DNA of 11,389 nt, from assembly GCA_046590195.1 (NCBI GenBank), contig JBKJTP010000255.1, positions 1 through 11,389 on the forward strand. Reading direction: 5' to 3'. A model generated the notes under the pieces. That model saw only the letters and a program-made list of their open reading frames with translations. It did no database searches and had not been told where the DNA came from. Below, piece by piece: positions 3,934 through 11,389 of this stretch. A program made the position numbers and the translations under genes. This DNA comes from JBKJTP01 sp046590195. Lineage in GTDB: Bacteria > Bacteroidota > Ignavibacteria > Palsa-1295. Position 1 is the first letter of the stretch, and the number at the start of each line of letters is the position of its first letter.

Positions 3934-4626
3934 ATGGCACCCTTTAAGACAGAGATCGAAGGCCGCGAAGAGCTGCCGCCGCAGCAGCAGAAGGTACTTG
4001 ATTATATCGAGGAGTATCTCCAGCGCTGGAGCTATCCGCCGGCCATCGCGGAGATCACTGAATTCCTCGGCCTGAGCTCGACCTTCGGTGTGCGTAAGCA
4101 TATCGATGCGCTGGTCAAGAAGGGCTTCCTGATCCGTGGCGGCGAAGGTCTTTCACGAGCGATCATGCTGGCCCGTCCGTCGCGCCGCAATGATGCTGGT
4201 GAGCTTCGGTCCAACGGGATCCCGATCGTCGGTCAGGTCACGGCCGGCGAGCCGATCCTGGCAGTGCAGAACGTCGAGGGCTGGCTCTCCTTCAAGCCGA
4301 TGGATCTGTCGAAGGAGGTCTTTGGGCTACGCGTCAAGGGTATGTCGATGAAGGACAAGGGCATTATGGATGGCGACCTGGTGGTCGTCCGCCAGCAGCC
4401 GACCGCCGAGGATGGCGACATCATTGTGGCGCTCCTCGAGGACTCGGCGACGGTCAAGACCTTCCGGAAGAAGAAGACCGGCTTCGAGCTGGAGCCAGCG
4501 AACGAGGACTTCAAGCCGATCCAGATCACCGAGGGAATGTACTTCCAGGTGCTCGGCAAGGTCATCACCGTCATCCGCAATATCGATGACCGCCGCGCAG
4601 GTGTGTTTCAGATGAAATTCCACTAG
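3934..4626 (+). CDS. lexA: LexA repressor (SOS regulator, S24 self-cleaving protease)
   Basis: A 230-residue LexA. Residues about 13-80 are the winged-helix DNA-binding domain (LPPQQQKVLDYIEEYL, YPPAIAEITEFLGLSS, VRKHIDALVKKGFL). A short linker with an Arg cluster follows (about 81-93). The C-terminal S24 domain has the self-cleavage site A104-G105 in GQVTAGEP, catalytic S138 in VKGMSMKD and catalytic K175 in ATVKTF, so all functional residues are present. LexA represses SOS genes and cleaves itself when bound to RecA filaments. It is slightly longer than the roughly 200-residue E. coli protein because of extensions at both ends. The ATG at 3934 is the only in-frame ATG near the domain start; the frame is open upstream but without a usable start, and no Shine-Dalgarno sequence is visible. 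A dyad 79 bases upstream may be its own operator. Confidence 0.95.
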   Translation: MAPFKTEIEGREELPPQQQKVLDYIEEYLQRWSYPPAIAEITEFLGLSSTFGVRKHIDALVKKGFLIRGGEGLSRAIMLARPSRRNDAGELRSNGIPIVGQVTAGEPILAVQNVEGWLSFKPMDLSKEVFGLRVKGMSMKDKGIMDGDLVVVRQQPTAEDGDIIVALLEDSATVKTFRKKKTGFELEPANEDFKPIQITEGMYFQVLGKVITVIRNIDDRRAGVFQMKFH

Positions 4627-4750
4627 ACGACTTTTATACAGCAACTCTTAGATTTTACGCTTCCCTGATCGACAGCCTGATCTGTAATCCTCGCAAAGCA
4701 ATATAGATCAAGCACTTAGCAAAATCACATCAAGATAGACCTAGCATATC

Positions 4751-4758
4751 AGGAAGGA
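4751..4758 (+). promoter_or_regulatory. Strong Shine-Dalgarno AGGAAGGA
   Basis: AGGAAGGA ends 9 bases before the ATG at 4768. It stands out because most genes in this window lack one, and it fixes the start of this small gene. Confidence 0.7.
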
Positions 4759-4767
4759 CTTTTAGCC

Positions 4768-5169
4768 ATGCAGATCACAGCAACCCGCACCCAGTCAGCC
4801 GATCAGGATTCGCTCCTCGCATTCAATCTTTTCGCTCCAGTCAAGAGCCCTGTAAAGACGCCAGCAAAGCCAGCTGTTAGGCCTGAAATTCAGGCTCGCA
4901 CAACAGCTACGGACCAGGCAGTCCAGCACGACATGCAGGAGGTTGCTGCCCGATTTAATCGTCCGCAGGTAGCGGCGTTCGGCGTCGAGACGCTGCTGAA
5001 GACCGGTGCTCAGAACAGCGACTTCAATACGACCACAATGGGCAAGGTGACCTTCCGCCGCGTCGAGGCGCTAGCGCTCACCGCCAGCCGCGCCGAGATC
5101 GTCACAGCCGACGAGCGCCTTCAGGCGCACCTTGTGTCGCTCTGCGACTCCCTCCGCTCCCGCTACTGA
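4768..5169 (+). CDS. Hypothetical small protein downstream of lexA
   Basis: A 133-residue protein that I do not recognise. Residues 1-20 are polar, 22-42 are low complexity and rich in Pro, Lys, Ala and Val (KSPVKTPAKPAVRPE), and about 50-75 and 95-131 look helical, the latter ending CDSLRSRY. There is no signal peptide, membrane segment or visible catalytic motif; it has a single Cys (126). The ATG is supported by a good Shine-Dalgarno sequence. It follows lexA on the same strand after 141 bases, far enough for its own promoter, and genes beside lexA are sometimes SOS-controlled (for example sulA-like or yneA-like division inhibitors). Beyond the position and an AAGCAC half-site at 4710-4715, nothing here shows that role. 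Confidence 0.7.
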   Translation: MQITATRTQSADQDSLLAFNLFAPVKSPVKTPAKPAVRPEIQARTTATDQAVQHDMQEVAARFNRPQVAAFGVETLLKTGAQNSDFNTTTMGKVTFRRVEALALTASRAEIVTADERLQAHLVSLCDSLRSRY

Positions 5170-5182
5170 GGGTAATTTAGAG

Positions 5183-5205
5183 ATAAGAATTAAGAAATAA
5201 GAATT
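5183..5205. repeat. Short direct repeat ATAAGAATT
   Basis: ATAAGAATT occurs at 5183-5191 and 5197-5205, separated by AAGAA, in an A+T-rich stretch just after the small gene. No function can be assigned. Confidence 0.4.
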
Positions 5206-5251
5206 GGGGAAGCTGAGGCTCCTCCCTTCCTAACGATTTGTCGATCAAGGA

Positions 5252-5285
5252 TACCGGCAGGATTTTGCGAGGATTTTTGCCGGTA
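5252..5285. other. TACCGGCA/TGCCGGTA hairpin
   Basis: An eight-base-pair perfect stem (5252-5259 with 5278-5285) around an 18-base loop, immediately before the terminator-like hairpin. It could be a second transcript-end structure for the plus-strand gene. Confidence 0.45.
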
Positions 5286-5289
5286 ACAA

Positions 5290-5325
5290 AAAGAGCCAGT
5301 CAGCAATGACCGGCTCTTTAATTTT
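5290..5325. terminator. Bidirectional intrinsic terminator
   Basis: AAAGAGCCAGTCA (5290-5302) pairs with TGACCGGCTCTTT (5307-5319) over 12 of 13 bases, loop GCAA. A run AATTTTT follows on the plus strand and TTTTTGTTACC follows on the minus strand, so it can end transcripts both from the small gene and from the convergent OmpA-domain gene. Confidence 0.85.
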
Positions 5326-5344
5326 TAAGCTTCCTTCCTTTACA

Positions 5345-6718
5345 CTACTTGATGTTCGTCACGAGCACCATCACTCGGCGATTGAGCTGCTTGCCAGCTT
5401 GAGTTGTATTCGGCGCGATCGGCTGCGACTCACCGTAACCCTTCGCGATCACTCTACCATCAGCCACGCCATTAGCGACGAGGTAGCCTCTAACCGAGTT
5501 CGCACGGCTCAAAGATAACTGTAAGTTGTAAGCTTCCTCAGCGTCGCTGTCGGTATGTCCTTGAACTTCGATAGTTAACTTTGGAAATTTCAACATTAGC
5601 TTGATAAGATCATCAAGCTGCGCTTTGGAATCAGTGCGAACAGCTGCCTTATCGATATCGAAGAAGACGCTGTCAAGTCTAAAGAGCGATCCTTCATACT
5701 CTTCTTCCTTCTGCACGACCTCATCAGCATCAGATAGTGTAGATCCTGGACGGGCATTCTTCGGTACCAAGATCTTCCAAACATCGCTCTTGCCAAAGCC
5801 ATACTGCGAGCTGCCGTGGACGCTGGAGAAATACGCTGTATCACCCCTCGCGGAGACCATAAGGTACGCATCGAACGAAGGCGTGTTGATCGATTCGCCA
5901 AGGTTCTGCGGCTCGCTCCAATTCTGCCATGTATCATCGAGGCGGCGCGAGATGAAGACGTCGTGAAGCCCGTATCCGCCACGACCATCTGTTGAGAAAT
6001 AAATTGTGCGATCATCGTAGGCAAGGAATGGCGAGATCTCATCTCCACCATTGCTCAACGATCTGATCAGCTCAGGCTTTGCAAACTTATTGGGACCAGT
6101 CTTCTTGCACAAATAGAGGTCATGCTTGCCAACGCCATCTTTACGCTTGACCGACAGAAGGAGAATATCTTCCGTTTGCGAGATGGCCATCATGGCTACG
6201 GACGTGTCGTTGTAATAGTCTTCGATCTCTAATGGCTCTGGGAATTGCCATGAACCGTCCGGACCCTTTGTGCTGACTGAGAAGCCTTTACCGCGCGTGC
6301 CATCTTTGCGATAAATGTTCTGGAGATAGAGTCTGGTCGCCGTTGCATTGATCGCGCGGACGCCATCGTAGGTCGTTGTGTTGAGCGGCCCTTCGAGCCT
6401 GCGAGCAGGGGCCCAGTTACCACTTGAATCCCTTGCCGTATACCAAATGTCCTCGTCCTGCGGAAGTGATGAGAAGCCCAGATTATCAGGGGATCCCTTA
6501 CGGGTAAAGAAGAGCATGGTCTCATCCGGCGTGATGACCGGGAAAAGCTCGGAGTACGGAGAATTCACACCTTCTCCGAGATTTACCTTCCAGTCATCCG
6601 CCTTCTCCGGTGCGGAGTCGACATTCAGCGGCTGCTGCGCTATTACACTGGATGAGCCAAGCGCGGCAACGGTGACAATGGCTGCCACCAAATGCCAGAT
6701 ATTCTTGAGACGGATCAT
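5345..6718 (-). CDS. OmpA-family protein with PD40 (WD40-like/TolB-type) repeats
   Basis: A 457-residue exported protein. Residues 1-27 form a signal peptide (basic start, hydrophobic 8-20, VIA before Q28). Residues about 50-315 contain several PD40-like beta-propeller blades, marked by repeats such as SPYSELFPVITPDETMLFFTR, DEDIWYTAR, DEISPFLAYDDRTIYFSTDG, GLHDVFISRR and GDTAYFSS...KSDVWKI. After an acidic linker (325-345), residues 350-455 are an OmpA_C peptidoglycan-binding domain (FDIDKAAVR, VQGHTDSDA, LSLSRANSVRGYL, GYGESQPI, NRRVMVLV); D390 and R405 match the diaminopimelate-binding pair of OmpA. It probably sits in the periplasm or outer membrane and anchors to the cell wall, as many Bacteroidota proteins of this layout do; the ligand of the propeller is unknown. 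No Shine-Dalgarno sequence precedes the ATG. The aldehyde dehydrogenase gene lies 109 bases upstream on the same strand. Confidence 0.88.
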   Translation of the reverse strand: MIRLKNIWHLVAAIVTVAALGSSSVIAQQPLNVDSAPEKADDWKVNLGEGVNSPYSELFPVITPDETMLFFTRKGSPDNLGFSSLPQDEDIWYTARDSSGNWAPARRLEGPLNTTTYDGVRAINATATRLYLQNIYRKDGTRGKGFSVSTKGPDGSWQFPEPLEIEDYYNDTSVAMMAISQTEDILLLSVKRKDGVGKHDLYLCKKTGPNKFAKPELIRSLSNGGDEISPFLAYDDRTIYFSTDGRGGYGLHDVFISRRLDDTWQNWSEPQNLGESINTPSFDAYLMVSARGDTAYFSSVHGSSQYGFGKSDVWKILVPKNARPGSTLSDADEVVQKEEEYEGSLFRLDSVFFDIDKAAVRTDSKAQLDDLIKLMLKFPKLTIEVQGHTDSDAEEAYNLQLSLSRANSVRGYLVANGVADGRVIAKGYGESQPIAPNTTQAGKQLNRRVMVLVTNIK

Positions 6719-6735
6719 ATTAGGAAGTGAGTGCC

Positions 6736-6756
6736 GCCCCTACTCAGTTGAGGGGC
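6736..6756. other. GCCCCT/AGGGGC hairpin between dehydrogenase and OmpA-domain genes
   Basis: A six-base-pair stem (6736-6741 with 6751-6756) and nine-base loop in the 109-base gap. No U-run follows, so termination is doubtful; an RNA structure in the leader of the OmpA-domain gene is equally possible. Confidence 0.35.
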
Positions 6757-6827
6757 TAGAGCTGACTCGAACAGGGCCATGGATGGGGCGATTCCAGCAA
6801 TCGCCTCATAGCAAAGCAGTTGACCCA

Positions 6828-8258
6828 TCACATTTTCGTAACCAGCATCTTCACTTCCGACATTTCGCGCATCGCAAACAAAATGCCTTCCCGCCCATAG
6901 CCTGAAGACTTGATGCCGCCGTAGGGCATCGTATCGAGGCGGAAGGAATTCGAGTCGTTGACGATCAGGCCGCCGACATCCAATTGTTCATACGCTTGAT
7001 TGATAAGTCGAATATCGTTAGTGAAGAGCCCCGTCTGTAAACCATACTTACTCTCATTGACGATCGATAACGCCTCATCGAACGAATCATACAACTGCAC
7101 AATGACCACTGGTGCGAATGCCTCATTCTGATAGATAGCGGAATCAACTGTTGGCCTAGTAAGCACCGTTGGCGTGATCCAATTTGGAGCTTTGTATTCG
7201 CCTGTGTGACGAGTCGCTCCTCCATTCACCGACTCCTGGATCCATGCCTCTACCTTCCGCGCTGCGACTTCGGAGATCATCGGTCCTACGAGCGTGGACT
7301 CGAGCTTTGGATCAGCAACCGTGAGCTGTTTTGCCTCAGTGATGATCCGTTCTAGCATCGGCCTGAACAGTTTGCGCCTGACGATCAGGTTCTGCAAGCT
7401 GACACAGATCTGTCCGGCATAACCGAATGCTGCGCGCGCAAGTGTATTCGCGACCGCCGTAAGATCATCGGCATCATTGAGGATGACGCAACCATTGCCA
7501 CCTAGCTCGAGCGAAACCTTCGCACGTCCAGCGATCGACTTGAGCTTCCAGCCAACAGCGTCGCTGCCGGTGAAAGAGATCATCGCGATGCGCTCGTCGC
7601 GCACCATCGATTCTGCAACTTCATTCTCGCACGGCCCGACGTTAAGTACGCCGTCGGGCAAGCCGGCTTGCTGCATGATCCCAGCGAGCATGAATGATGT
7701 AAGCGGCGTTTGCGATGCAGGCTTGAGCACCACTGTATTCCCAGCTGCAATAGCCGGCGCAACTTTGTGCGCGACAAGATTAAGCGGGTAGTTGAACGGA
7801 GTGATCGCGAGGACAACCCCGATCGGGAAATATCGGAAGCTTCCGGTGCGGCCAACTCCAGCTGCCGAAACGCTCATGTCCATCACTTCACCCTCTCCTG
7901 CACGATGCGCGGCCTCTGCGGCGGCCTTGAATGTGAAGACCGCCCTATCTACTTCTAGCCGCGCCAGCGTGATCGGCTTGCCTGCCTCTCGCACGATCAT
8001 CATCGCGAGCGCTTCACGCTGTTCGTAAATAAGCGCAGAGGTCTTTGCCAGAATATCCGCACGCTGGTGTACTGGCGCATGCCTAAACTCCCCGAAGGCA
8101 GTTCGAGCGGCCTGGATCGACTGAGCGGCTTGATCACGATCGACGTAACTCACTTCACCCACAACGGAGCCGTCGAAGGGGTCGATAACTGCGCAAATGC
8201 CTGCATTGCCCGAGCTCTTTCTCCCCCCAATTATAGGATGTCTGACCGATGATATCAT
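6828..8258 (-). CDS. NAD(P)-dependent aldehyde dehydrogenase
   Basis: A 476-residue member of the aldehyde dehydrogenase superfamily, which oxidises an aldehyde to the acid with NAD(P)+. All core residues are present: N156 in ITPFNYPLN, K179 in VVLKPASQTPL (cofactor), FTGSDAVG (230-236), the general base E251 in LELGGNG, and the nucleophile C285 in FGYAGQICVSLQN. The GQICVSLQN segment and the C-terminal PYGGIKSSGYGREG resemble the lactaldehyde/GAPN-like branch, so a small hydroxy- or phospho-aldehyde is a reasonable guess, but the substrate cannot be fixed. I chose the ATG at 8258 because the protein then begins MISSVRHPIIGGRK as family members do; an in-frame ATG at 8330 would add 24 unalignable residues. 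No Shine-Dalgarno sequence is seen at either. It is divergent from pepA. Confidence 0.9.
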   Translation of the reverse strand: MISSVRHPIIGGRKSSGNAGICAVIDPFDGSVVGEVSYVDRDQAAQSIQAARTAFGEFRHAPVHQRADILAKTSALIYEQREALAMMIVREAGKPITLARLEVDRAVFTFKAAAEAAHRAGEGEVMDMSVSAAGVGRTGSFRYFPIGVVLAITPFNYPLNLVAHKVAPAIAAGNTVVLKPASQTPLTSFMLAGIMQQAGLPDGVLNVGPCENEVAESMVRDERIAMISFTGSDAVGWKLKSIAGRAKVSLELGGNGCVILNDADDLTAVANTLARAAFGYAGQICVSLQNLIVRRKLFRPMLERIITEAKQLTVADPKLESTLVGPMISEVAARKVEAWIQESVNGGATRHTGEYKAPNWITPTVLTRPTVDSAIYQNEAFAPVVIVQLYDSFDEALSIVNESKYGLQTGLFTNDIRLINQAYEQLDVGGLIVNDSNSFRLDTMPYGGIKSSGYGREGILFAMREMSEVKMLVTKM

Positions 8259-8345
8259 TCTTAATGAACGTACGATGGATGGTGAGCAATCCGCCGGGAC
8301 AAGCCTGGCAAAACGCGTCTCAAGGGGCATGGGGTAAAAGTGTCG

Positions 8346-8353
8346 TAATTTTG
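8346..8353 (+). promoter_or_regulatory. TAATTTTG -7 element for pepA
   Basis: TAATTTTG fits TAnnTTTG and lies in GTCGTAATTTTGCAGC, similar to the promoter at 3532-3539. It would start a leader of about 85 bases. No TTG is found at the usual upstream spacing. Confidence 0.5.
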
Positions 8354-8382
8354 CAGCTTCCCAGGAGGTCGCGGCGAATCTG

Positions 8383-8427
8383 ATGGAAAGCCGGTCATTC
8401 TCCTCCCCCGTTAGAAACGCCTGTTAA
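8383..8427 (+). CDS. Possible 14-codon upstream ORF in the pepA leader
   Basis: ATG at 8383 opens 14 codons (MESRSFSSPVRNAC) ending in TAA at 8425-8427, 17 bases before the pepA start. A good AGGAGG lies at 8363-8368, but 14 bases from the ATG, longer than ideal, while pepA itself has no Shine-Dalgarno sequence. It could be a leader peptide for translational coupling, or chance. Confidence 0.25.
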   Translation: MESRSFSSPVRNAC

Positions 8428-8444
8428 TCAATCTTTCGCACACT

Positions 8445-9962
8445 ATGAGGATCATCGTTCAAAAGCTCAATTGGAAGCAAGCCCGCACGGATGTCGTCGC
8501 CTTCTTTCAGATCGAAGACACAAAGTGGATCGCACAGAAGCAAAATTATTACGGCAAGGGCACAGCGCTCTTTAACGCTTCTAATGTGCTGCTCGAATCG
8601 GGAGATATGCAGGGCAAGACGAGCGAGCTCTTCGTGCTCTATCCAGGCAAAGGCGAAGCGAAGGCCACACGCATCCTTCTCGCTGGTGTTGGTAAGGAAG
8701 ACAAACTGACGATCGAGCAGGTGCGCCGTGCCTCTGGACGCCTCGTCAGGAAGGCCGCTGGAATGAAGGCAAACTCGCTTGCACTCTACCTGCCGCATCT
8801 CAAGGGGAAATCTGGTGCGGAGGTTGCGGCAGCAGTCGTTGAAGGTTTTGTCCTCGGTACATACAAGTTTGACAAGTTCTTCAAGATCGATGAGCCAAAA
8901 GTAAATCTCGAGACGCTCACGATCCTGACCGATGACGATGACATCAACGGTTCATCGCTGAACGAGGTGAAGCGTTCGATCGATCAGGCACAACTCATCG
9001 CGAATGCGACGAACTTCTGCCGCGACATGTGCAACGAGCCTTCAAACAACAAGTACCCTGAGGTGATGGGTAATTGGGCGAAGAAGGTCGGTAAGGAATC
9101 AGGCGTGAAAGTTACAGTCTTTGGGCCTTCGGAGTTGGCGAAGAACAAGATGATCGGCACACTCACGGTGAACAAGGGTTCAGAACGTCAGGCTCGCTTC
9201 ATCGTGATGGAGTATAATGGCGCAAAGAAGAAGACTGACCAGCCGATCGTCCTTGTTGGTAAGGGCATCACGTTCGATACAGGCGGTATCTCGATCAAGC
9301 CTGCTGCTGGCATGGGCGAGATGAAGAGCGATATGTCTGGTGCTGCTGCGGTCATCGCTACACTGAAGGCGGTCGCTGATCTCAAGCTTCCGATCAATGT
9401 TGTTGGCCTGGTAGCAAGCGCTGAGAACATGCCATCGGGCACCGCGATGCGCCCCGGTGACATCATCACGTATCCTAATGGTCTCTCAGTTGAGATCGAC
9501 AACACCGATGCAGAGGGACGTCTCGTGCTCGCTGACGCTTTGATCTGGGCACAGAAGTATAATCCAAAACACGTTATTGATCTCGCCACTCTCACCGGTG
9601 CATGCGTAGTTGCACTTGGCACCGTGACGACGGGGATGATGGGTAACGACGAGGAGATGAAGCTGCGTCTGAAGAAGTCGGGCGACTACACTCACGAGCG
9701 CGTCTGTGAGCTCCCGATCTACGAGGAGTATGAGGATCTGATCAAGTCGGATGTCGCAGACATCAAGAACGTAGGCGGACGCTGGGCCGGTGCGATCACC
9801 GCTGCCCTCTTCCTCAAGCGTTTCACGAACTACCCTTGGATCCATCTCGACATCGCAGGCCCTTCTCGCGCTGATTCGAGCGGCGACTACATCGCACGAG
9901 GCGGCACGGGCGTAGGTGTACGCTTGCTCACGCGCATGTTGATGGAGTCAGCAAAGAACTGA
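8445..9962 (+). CDS. pepA: Leucyl aminopeptidase (cytosol aminopeptidase, M17)
   Basis: A 505-residue M17 aminopeptidase, close to the E. coli PepA length of 503. It removes N-terminal residues from peptides with two metal ions, as a cytoplasmic hexamer. The N-terminal macro-like domain covers about 1-170. The catalytic domain has VGKGITFDTGG (K273, D278), K285, KSDMSGA (D296) and the signature NTDAEGRL (D355, E357, R359). These lie exactly three positions beyond the E. coli ligands K270, D275, K282, D293, D352, E354 and R356 as I recall them, so the active site is complete. The C-terminal end has GGRWAGAITAALFL, WIHLDIAGP and GGTGVGVRLL. The start at 8445 gives the usual N-terminus but lacks a Shine-Dalgarno sequence. 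It is transcribed alone, divergent from the dehydrogenase and ended by a strong hairpin. Some PepA proteins also bind DNA; nothing here tests that. Confidence 0.96.
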   Translation: MRIIVQKLNWKQARTDVVAFFQIEDTKWIAQKQNYYGKGTALFNASNVLLESGDMQGKTSELFVLYPGKGEAKATRILLAGVGKEDKLTIEQVRRASGRLVRKAAGMKANSLALYLPHLKGKSGAEVAAAVVEGFVLGTYKFDKFFKIDEPKVNLETLTILTDDDDINGSSLNEVKRSIDQAQLIANATNFCRDMCNEPSNNKYPEVMGNWAKKVGKESGVKVTVFGPSELAKNKMIGTLTVNKGSERQARFIVMEYNGAKKKTDQPIVLVGKGITFDTGGISIKPAAGMGEMKSDMSGAAAVIATLKAVADLKLPINVVGLVASAENMPSGTAMRPGDIITYPNGLSVEIDNTDAEGRLVLADALIWAQKYNPKHVIDLATLTGACVVALGTVTTGMMGNDEEMKLRLKKSGDYTHERVCELPIYEEYEDLIKSDVADIKNVGGRWAGAITAALFLKRFTNYPWIHLDIAGPSRADSSGDYIARGGTGVGVRLLTRMLMESAKN

Positions 9963-9977
9963 TCTATGGTCATGTAG

Positions 9978-10020
9978 AAGCTAAAAGGCCGGAGCTCGCT
10001 TCGGTCTTTTAGCTTATATT
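9978..10020. terminator. Intrinsic terminator between pepA and the convergent membrane protein
   Basis: A 14-base-pair stem (9978-9991 with 10002-10015; one G-T pair) with a ten-base loop. The stem carries CTTTTAGCTT on its 3' arm and ends four bases before the stop codon of the convergent gene, so it probably ends transcription in both directions. U-runs after the stem are weak. Confidence 0.75.
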
Positions 10021-11389
10021 ACTTGCTCTCGAGAATCTCAAAACCGCCAATCACTGTGTCGAGCACATATCGCTCCAGGACGAATTGTTCGAACTCGGGG
10101 AAGCGCTTCACTTGATCTTTTGAGCTCTCGGCATTCGGCAACAGCCAAAGATTGTCCGTGGTAGTCCATAAGATAAATCTCGGTGGCTTCGCTTCAAAGT
10201 CTCGCATCATCTCTGCACGCCACTTGAGTTGCAACGCGGTCAATGGCTGACCCTTTGGCTGCATGAGGATGTGCTCGTGCGTCTGGAAGCGTGTCGGTGC
10301 ACCGTGTCTAGTAAGCTGATACGGCCAGATACGCATGCTCCAGATAAAGAGATGGTCTCCCTCGACAAGTTGAGGCTTAAGATAGTCCGCAACAGCCAAT
10401 TCCTCAGCGAGTTTGACGTCGGTAGAATGGCTCGTCCCATAGATCGTTCTGAGCGATGAGCCATTCGCGTATGCACTCATCGAGTCCCATGGCAAACGGT
10501 CGCCGCCACGAAGCATGATCGCAAGAACGGCAGTAGCGAGCCAGATCAGCCTGCGACTTTCACTTCTTGGCTTGAATACTTCGATTACGTTTGCGATCCC
10601 AATACCCATTAAGATCGCGGCAATCGCATAGCTCGGAGTCATATGGTGGGCATCGCCCTGACCTTGTATGAAGGTCGAGATCGGCGCGATCAGCGTCGCG
10701 ATGAACACTGGCATCAACGGCCTCAATTTGTCCCTATCCTTTATGACCATGTGGATGATGCCAATGGCTCCAACAAAGAAGATCACCGTCATCGTACCCG
10801 AGCCACGCATGCTTACGCCATGCCTAAACTTGCCGTAGACCTCAAGATTGAACTGCACGATGCTCTCGTAGAGGACATCAAACTTCCCGATCGCAATGTA
10901 AGTGAAGATCAGTATCAAAGCAGGCACGGCACCAAAGAGCAGTACAGTCAGGCCATCTCGCCAATTCTTCCCTTTCGACCACATGTATCCCGCTGCAAAC
11001 ACAGCGAAGATGATGAACATCGGCCGTAACAGGATCATGTAGCCGCAAGACAGGCCGAGCCCGATCAACTGTCGGGTACTAAGCCGGTCCTGCACAAGCA
11101 ACCAGACCGAATACACAAGGAATGGGACGATGAATGCATCGCGTTGGCCGATGTTCCATATCCCCAAACCTATGTATGTCAGAGCGTATACAATTGGAGC
11201 GATGACCGTTGCAATTTCTCCCGACAGCTGTTTTGCGGTCTTTGCGATAAAGTATAATCCTATCGTCTGAAGGATCAGATCGAAGACTGCAAAGCCAAGC
11301 GACGAGTGGCCAAAGAGAAGAATGCAGAGGGCATGGATGATCGCACCACCTGGGAAATTTTGGTCGTACGATCCGATGTAAGGCAACTC
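10019..11389 (-). CDS. Polytopic membrane glycosyltransferase-like protein (GT39/GT83-like, GT-C fold), 5' partial
   Basis: The minus-strand frame is open to the window edge (about 456 codons visible); the true start lies to the right. The visible protein begins ELPYIGSYDQNFPGG, a first-loop motif of lipid-sugar-dependent GT-C glycosyltransferases of the ArnT/PMT kind, then has roughly nine or ten membrane segments in the first 290 residues (for example LGFAVFDLILQTIGLYFIA, VIAPIVYALTYIGLGIW, LTVLLFGAVPALILIF). QGQGDAHHMTPSYAI and SYDQNFPG are the polar loops most likely near the active site. The last about 150 residues are soluble and probably periplasmic (DYLKPQLVEGDHLFIWS, LKWRAEMMRDFEAKPPRFILWTT). 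Such enzymes transfer a sugar from a polyprenyl-phosphate donor to a surface glycan or protein. The catalytic Asp/Glu of the first loop lies at or beyond the edge, so family membership is likely and substrate unknown. Confidence 0.65.
   Translation of the reverse strand, partial: ELPYIGSYDQNFPGGAIIHALCILLFGHSSLGFAVFDLILQTIGLYFIAKTAKQLSGEIATVIAPIVYALTYIGLGIWNIGQRDAFIVPFLVYSVWLLVQDRLSTRQLIGLGLSCGYMILLRPMFIIFAVFAAGYMWSKGKNWRDGLTVLLFGAVPALILIFTYIAIGKFDVLYESIVQFNLEVYGKFRHGVSMRGSGTMTVIFFVGAIGIIHMVIKDRDKLRPLMPVFIATLIAPISTFIQGQGDAHHMTPSYAIAAILMGIGIANVIEVFKPRSESRRLIWLATAVLAIMLRGGDRLPWDSMSAYANGSSLRTIYGTSHSTDVKLAEELAVADYLKPQLVEGDHLFIWSMRIWPYQLTRHGAPTRFQTHEHILMQPKGQPLTALQLKWRAEMMRDFEAKPPRFILWTTTDNLWLLPNAESSKDQVKRFPEFEQFVLERYVLDTVIGGFEILESK

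Noticed and set aside
3859..4101. Minus-strand ORF across the lexA start
   Set aside because: It overlaps the conserved LexA DNA-binding domain on the opposite strand and has no supporting signal.
8258..8330. Longer aldehyde dehydrogenase start at 8330
   Set aside because: The added 24 residues do not resemble the family and there is no ribosome site; the 8258 start matches usual family N-termini.
9188..9622. Minus-strand ORF of 144 codons inside pepA
   Set aside because: Antisense shadow of a strongly conserved coding region; its translation shows no recognisable domain.

Overview
The window looks like chromosomal DNA of a moderately GC-rich Gram-negative bacterium, most likely from the Bacteroidota/Chlorobiota side of the FCB group. 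Four things point there. Several upstream regions carry a TAnnTTTG -7 element of Bacteroidota type (2816-2823, 3404-3411, 3532-3539, 8346-8353). Most genes lack a Shine-Dalgarno sequence. One gene encodes a secreted protein with PD40-like repeats and a C-terminal OmpA domain, an architecture common in that group. There is also a lipoprotein. The phylum is an inference and no species can be named.

Layout. Bases 1-279 are the 3' end of a FAD-dependent aromatic monooxygenase gene. Bases 280-3933 form an accessory stretch. It holds a REP-associated tyrosine transposase (499-987) between two perfect 49-bp inverted repeats made of REP palindromes with GTAG and GTGG tags, a 26-codon 3' remnant of a second mrr-like gene (1112-1190), a putative lipoprotein (1194-1817), an intact Mrr-type restriction endonuclease (1874-2791), and a second Y1-transposase homologue that keeps HUH but has Ser where the nucleophilic Tyr is expected (2894-3370). 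A 560-bp gene-free stretch follows, with an apparently orphan promoter, two further GTAG-tagged palindromes and a short tandem repeat.

Bases 3934-11389 look like ordinary chromosome: lexA (+), an unrecognised small protein (+), a terminator hairpin, an OmpA/PD40 outer-membrane-associated protein (-), an NAD(P)-dependent aldehyde dehydrogenase (-), leucyl aminopeptidase pepA (+, divergent from the dehydrogenase), a second terminator hairpin, and a polytopic glycosyltransferase-like membrane protein (-) that runs off the right edge.

The genes do not form one pathway. The most interesting part is the left third, where a RAYT, its probable REP substrates, a restriction gene, a fragment of a homologous restriction gene and an apparently nucleophile-less Y1 protein sit together. 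This looks like a site of repeated insertion and recombination, and the two Y1 proteins may each relate to a different GTAG-tagged REP family.
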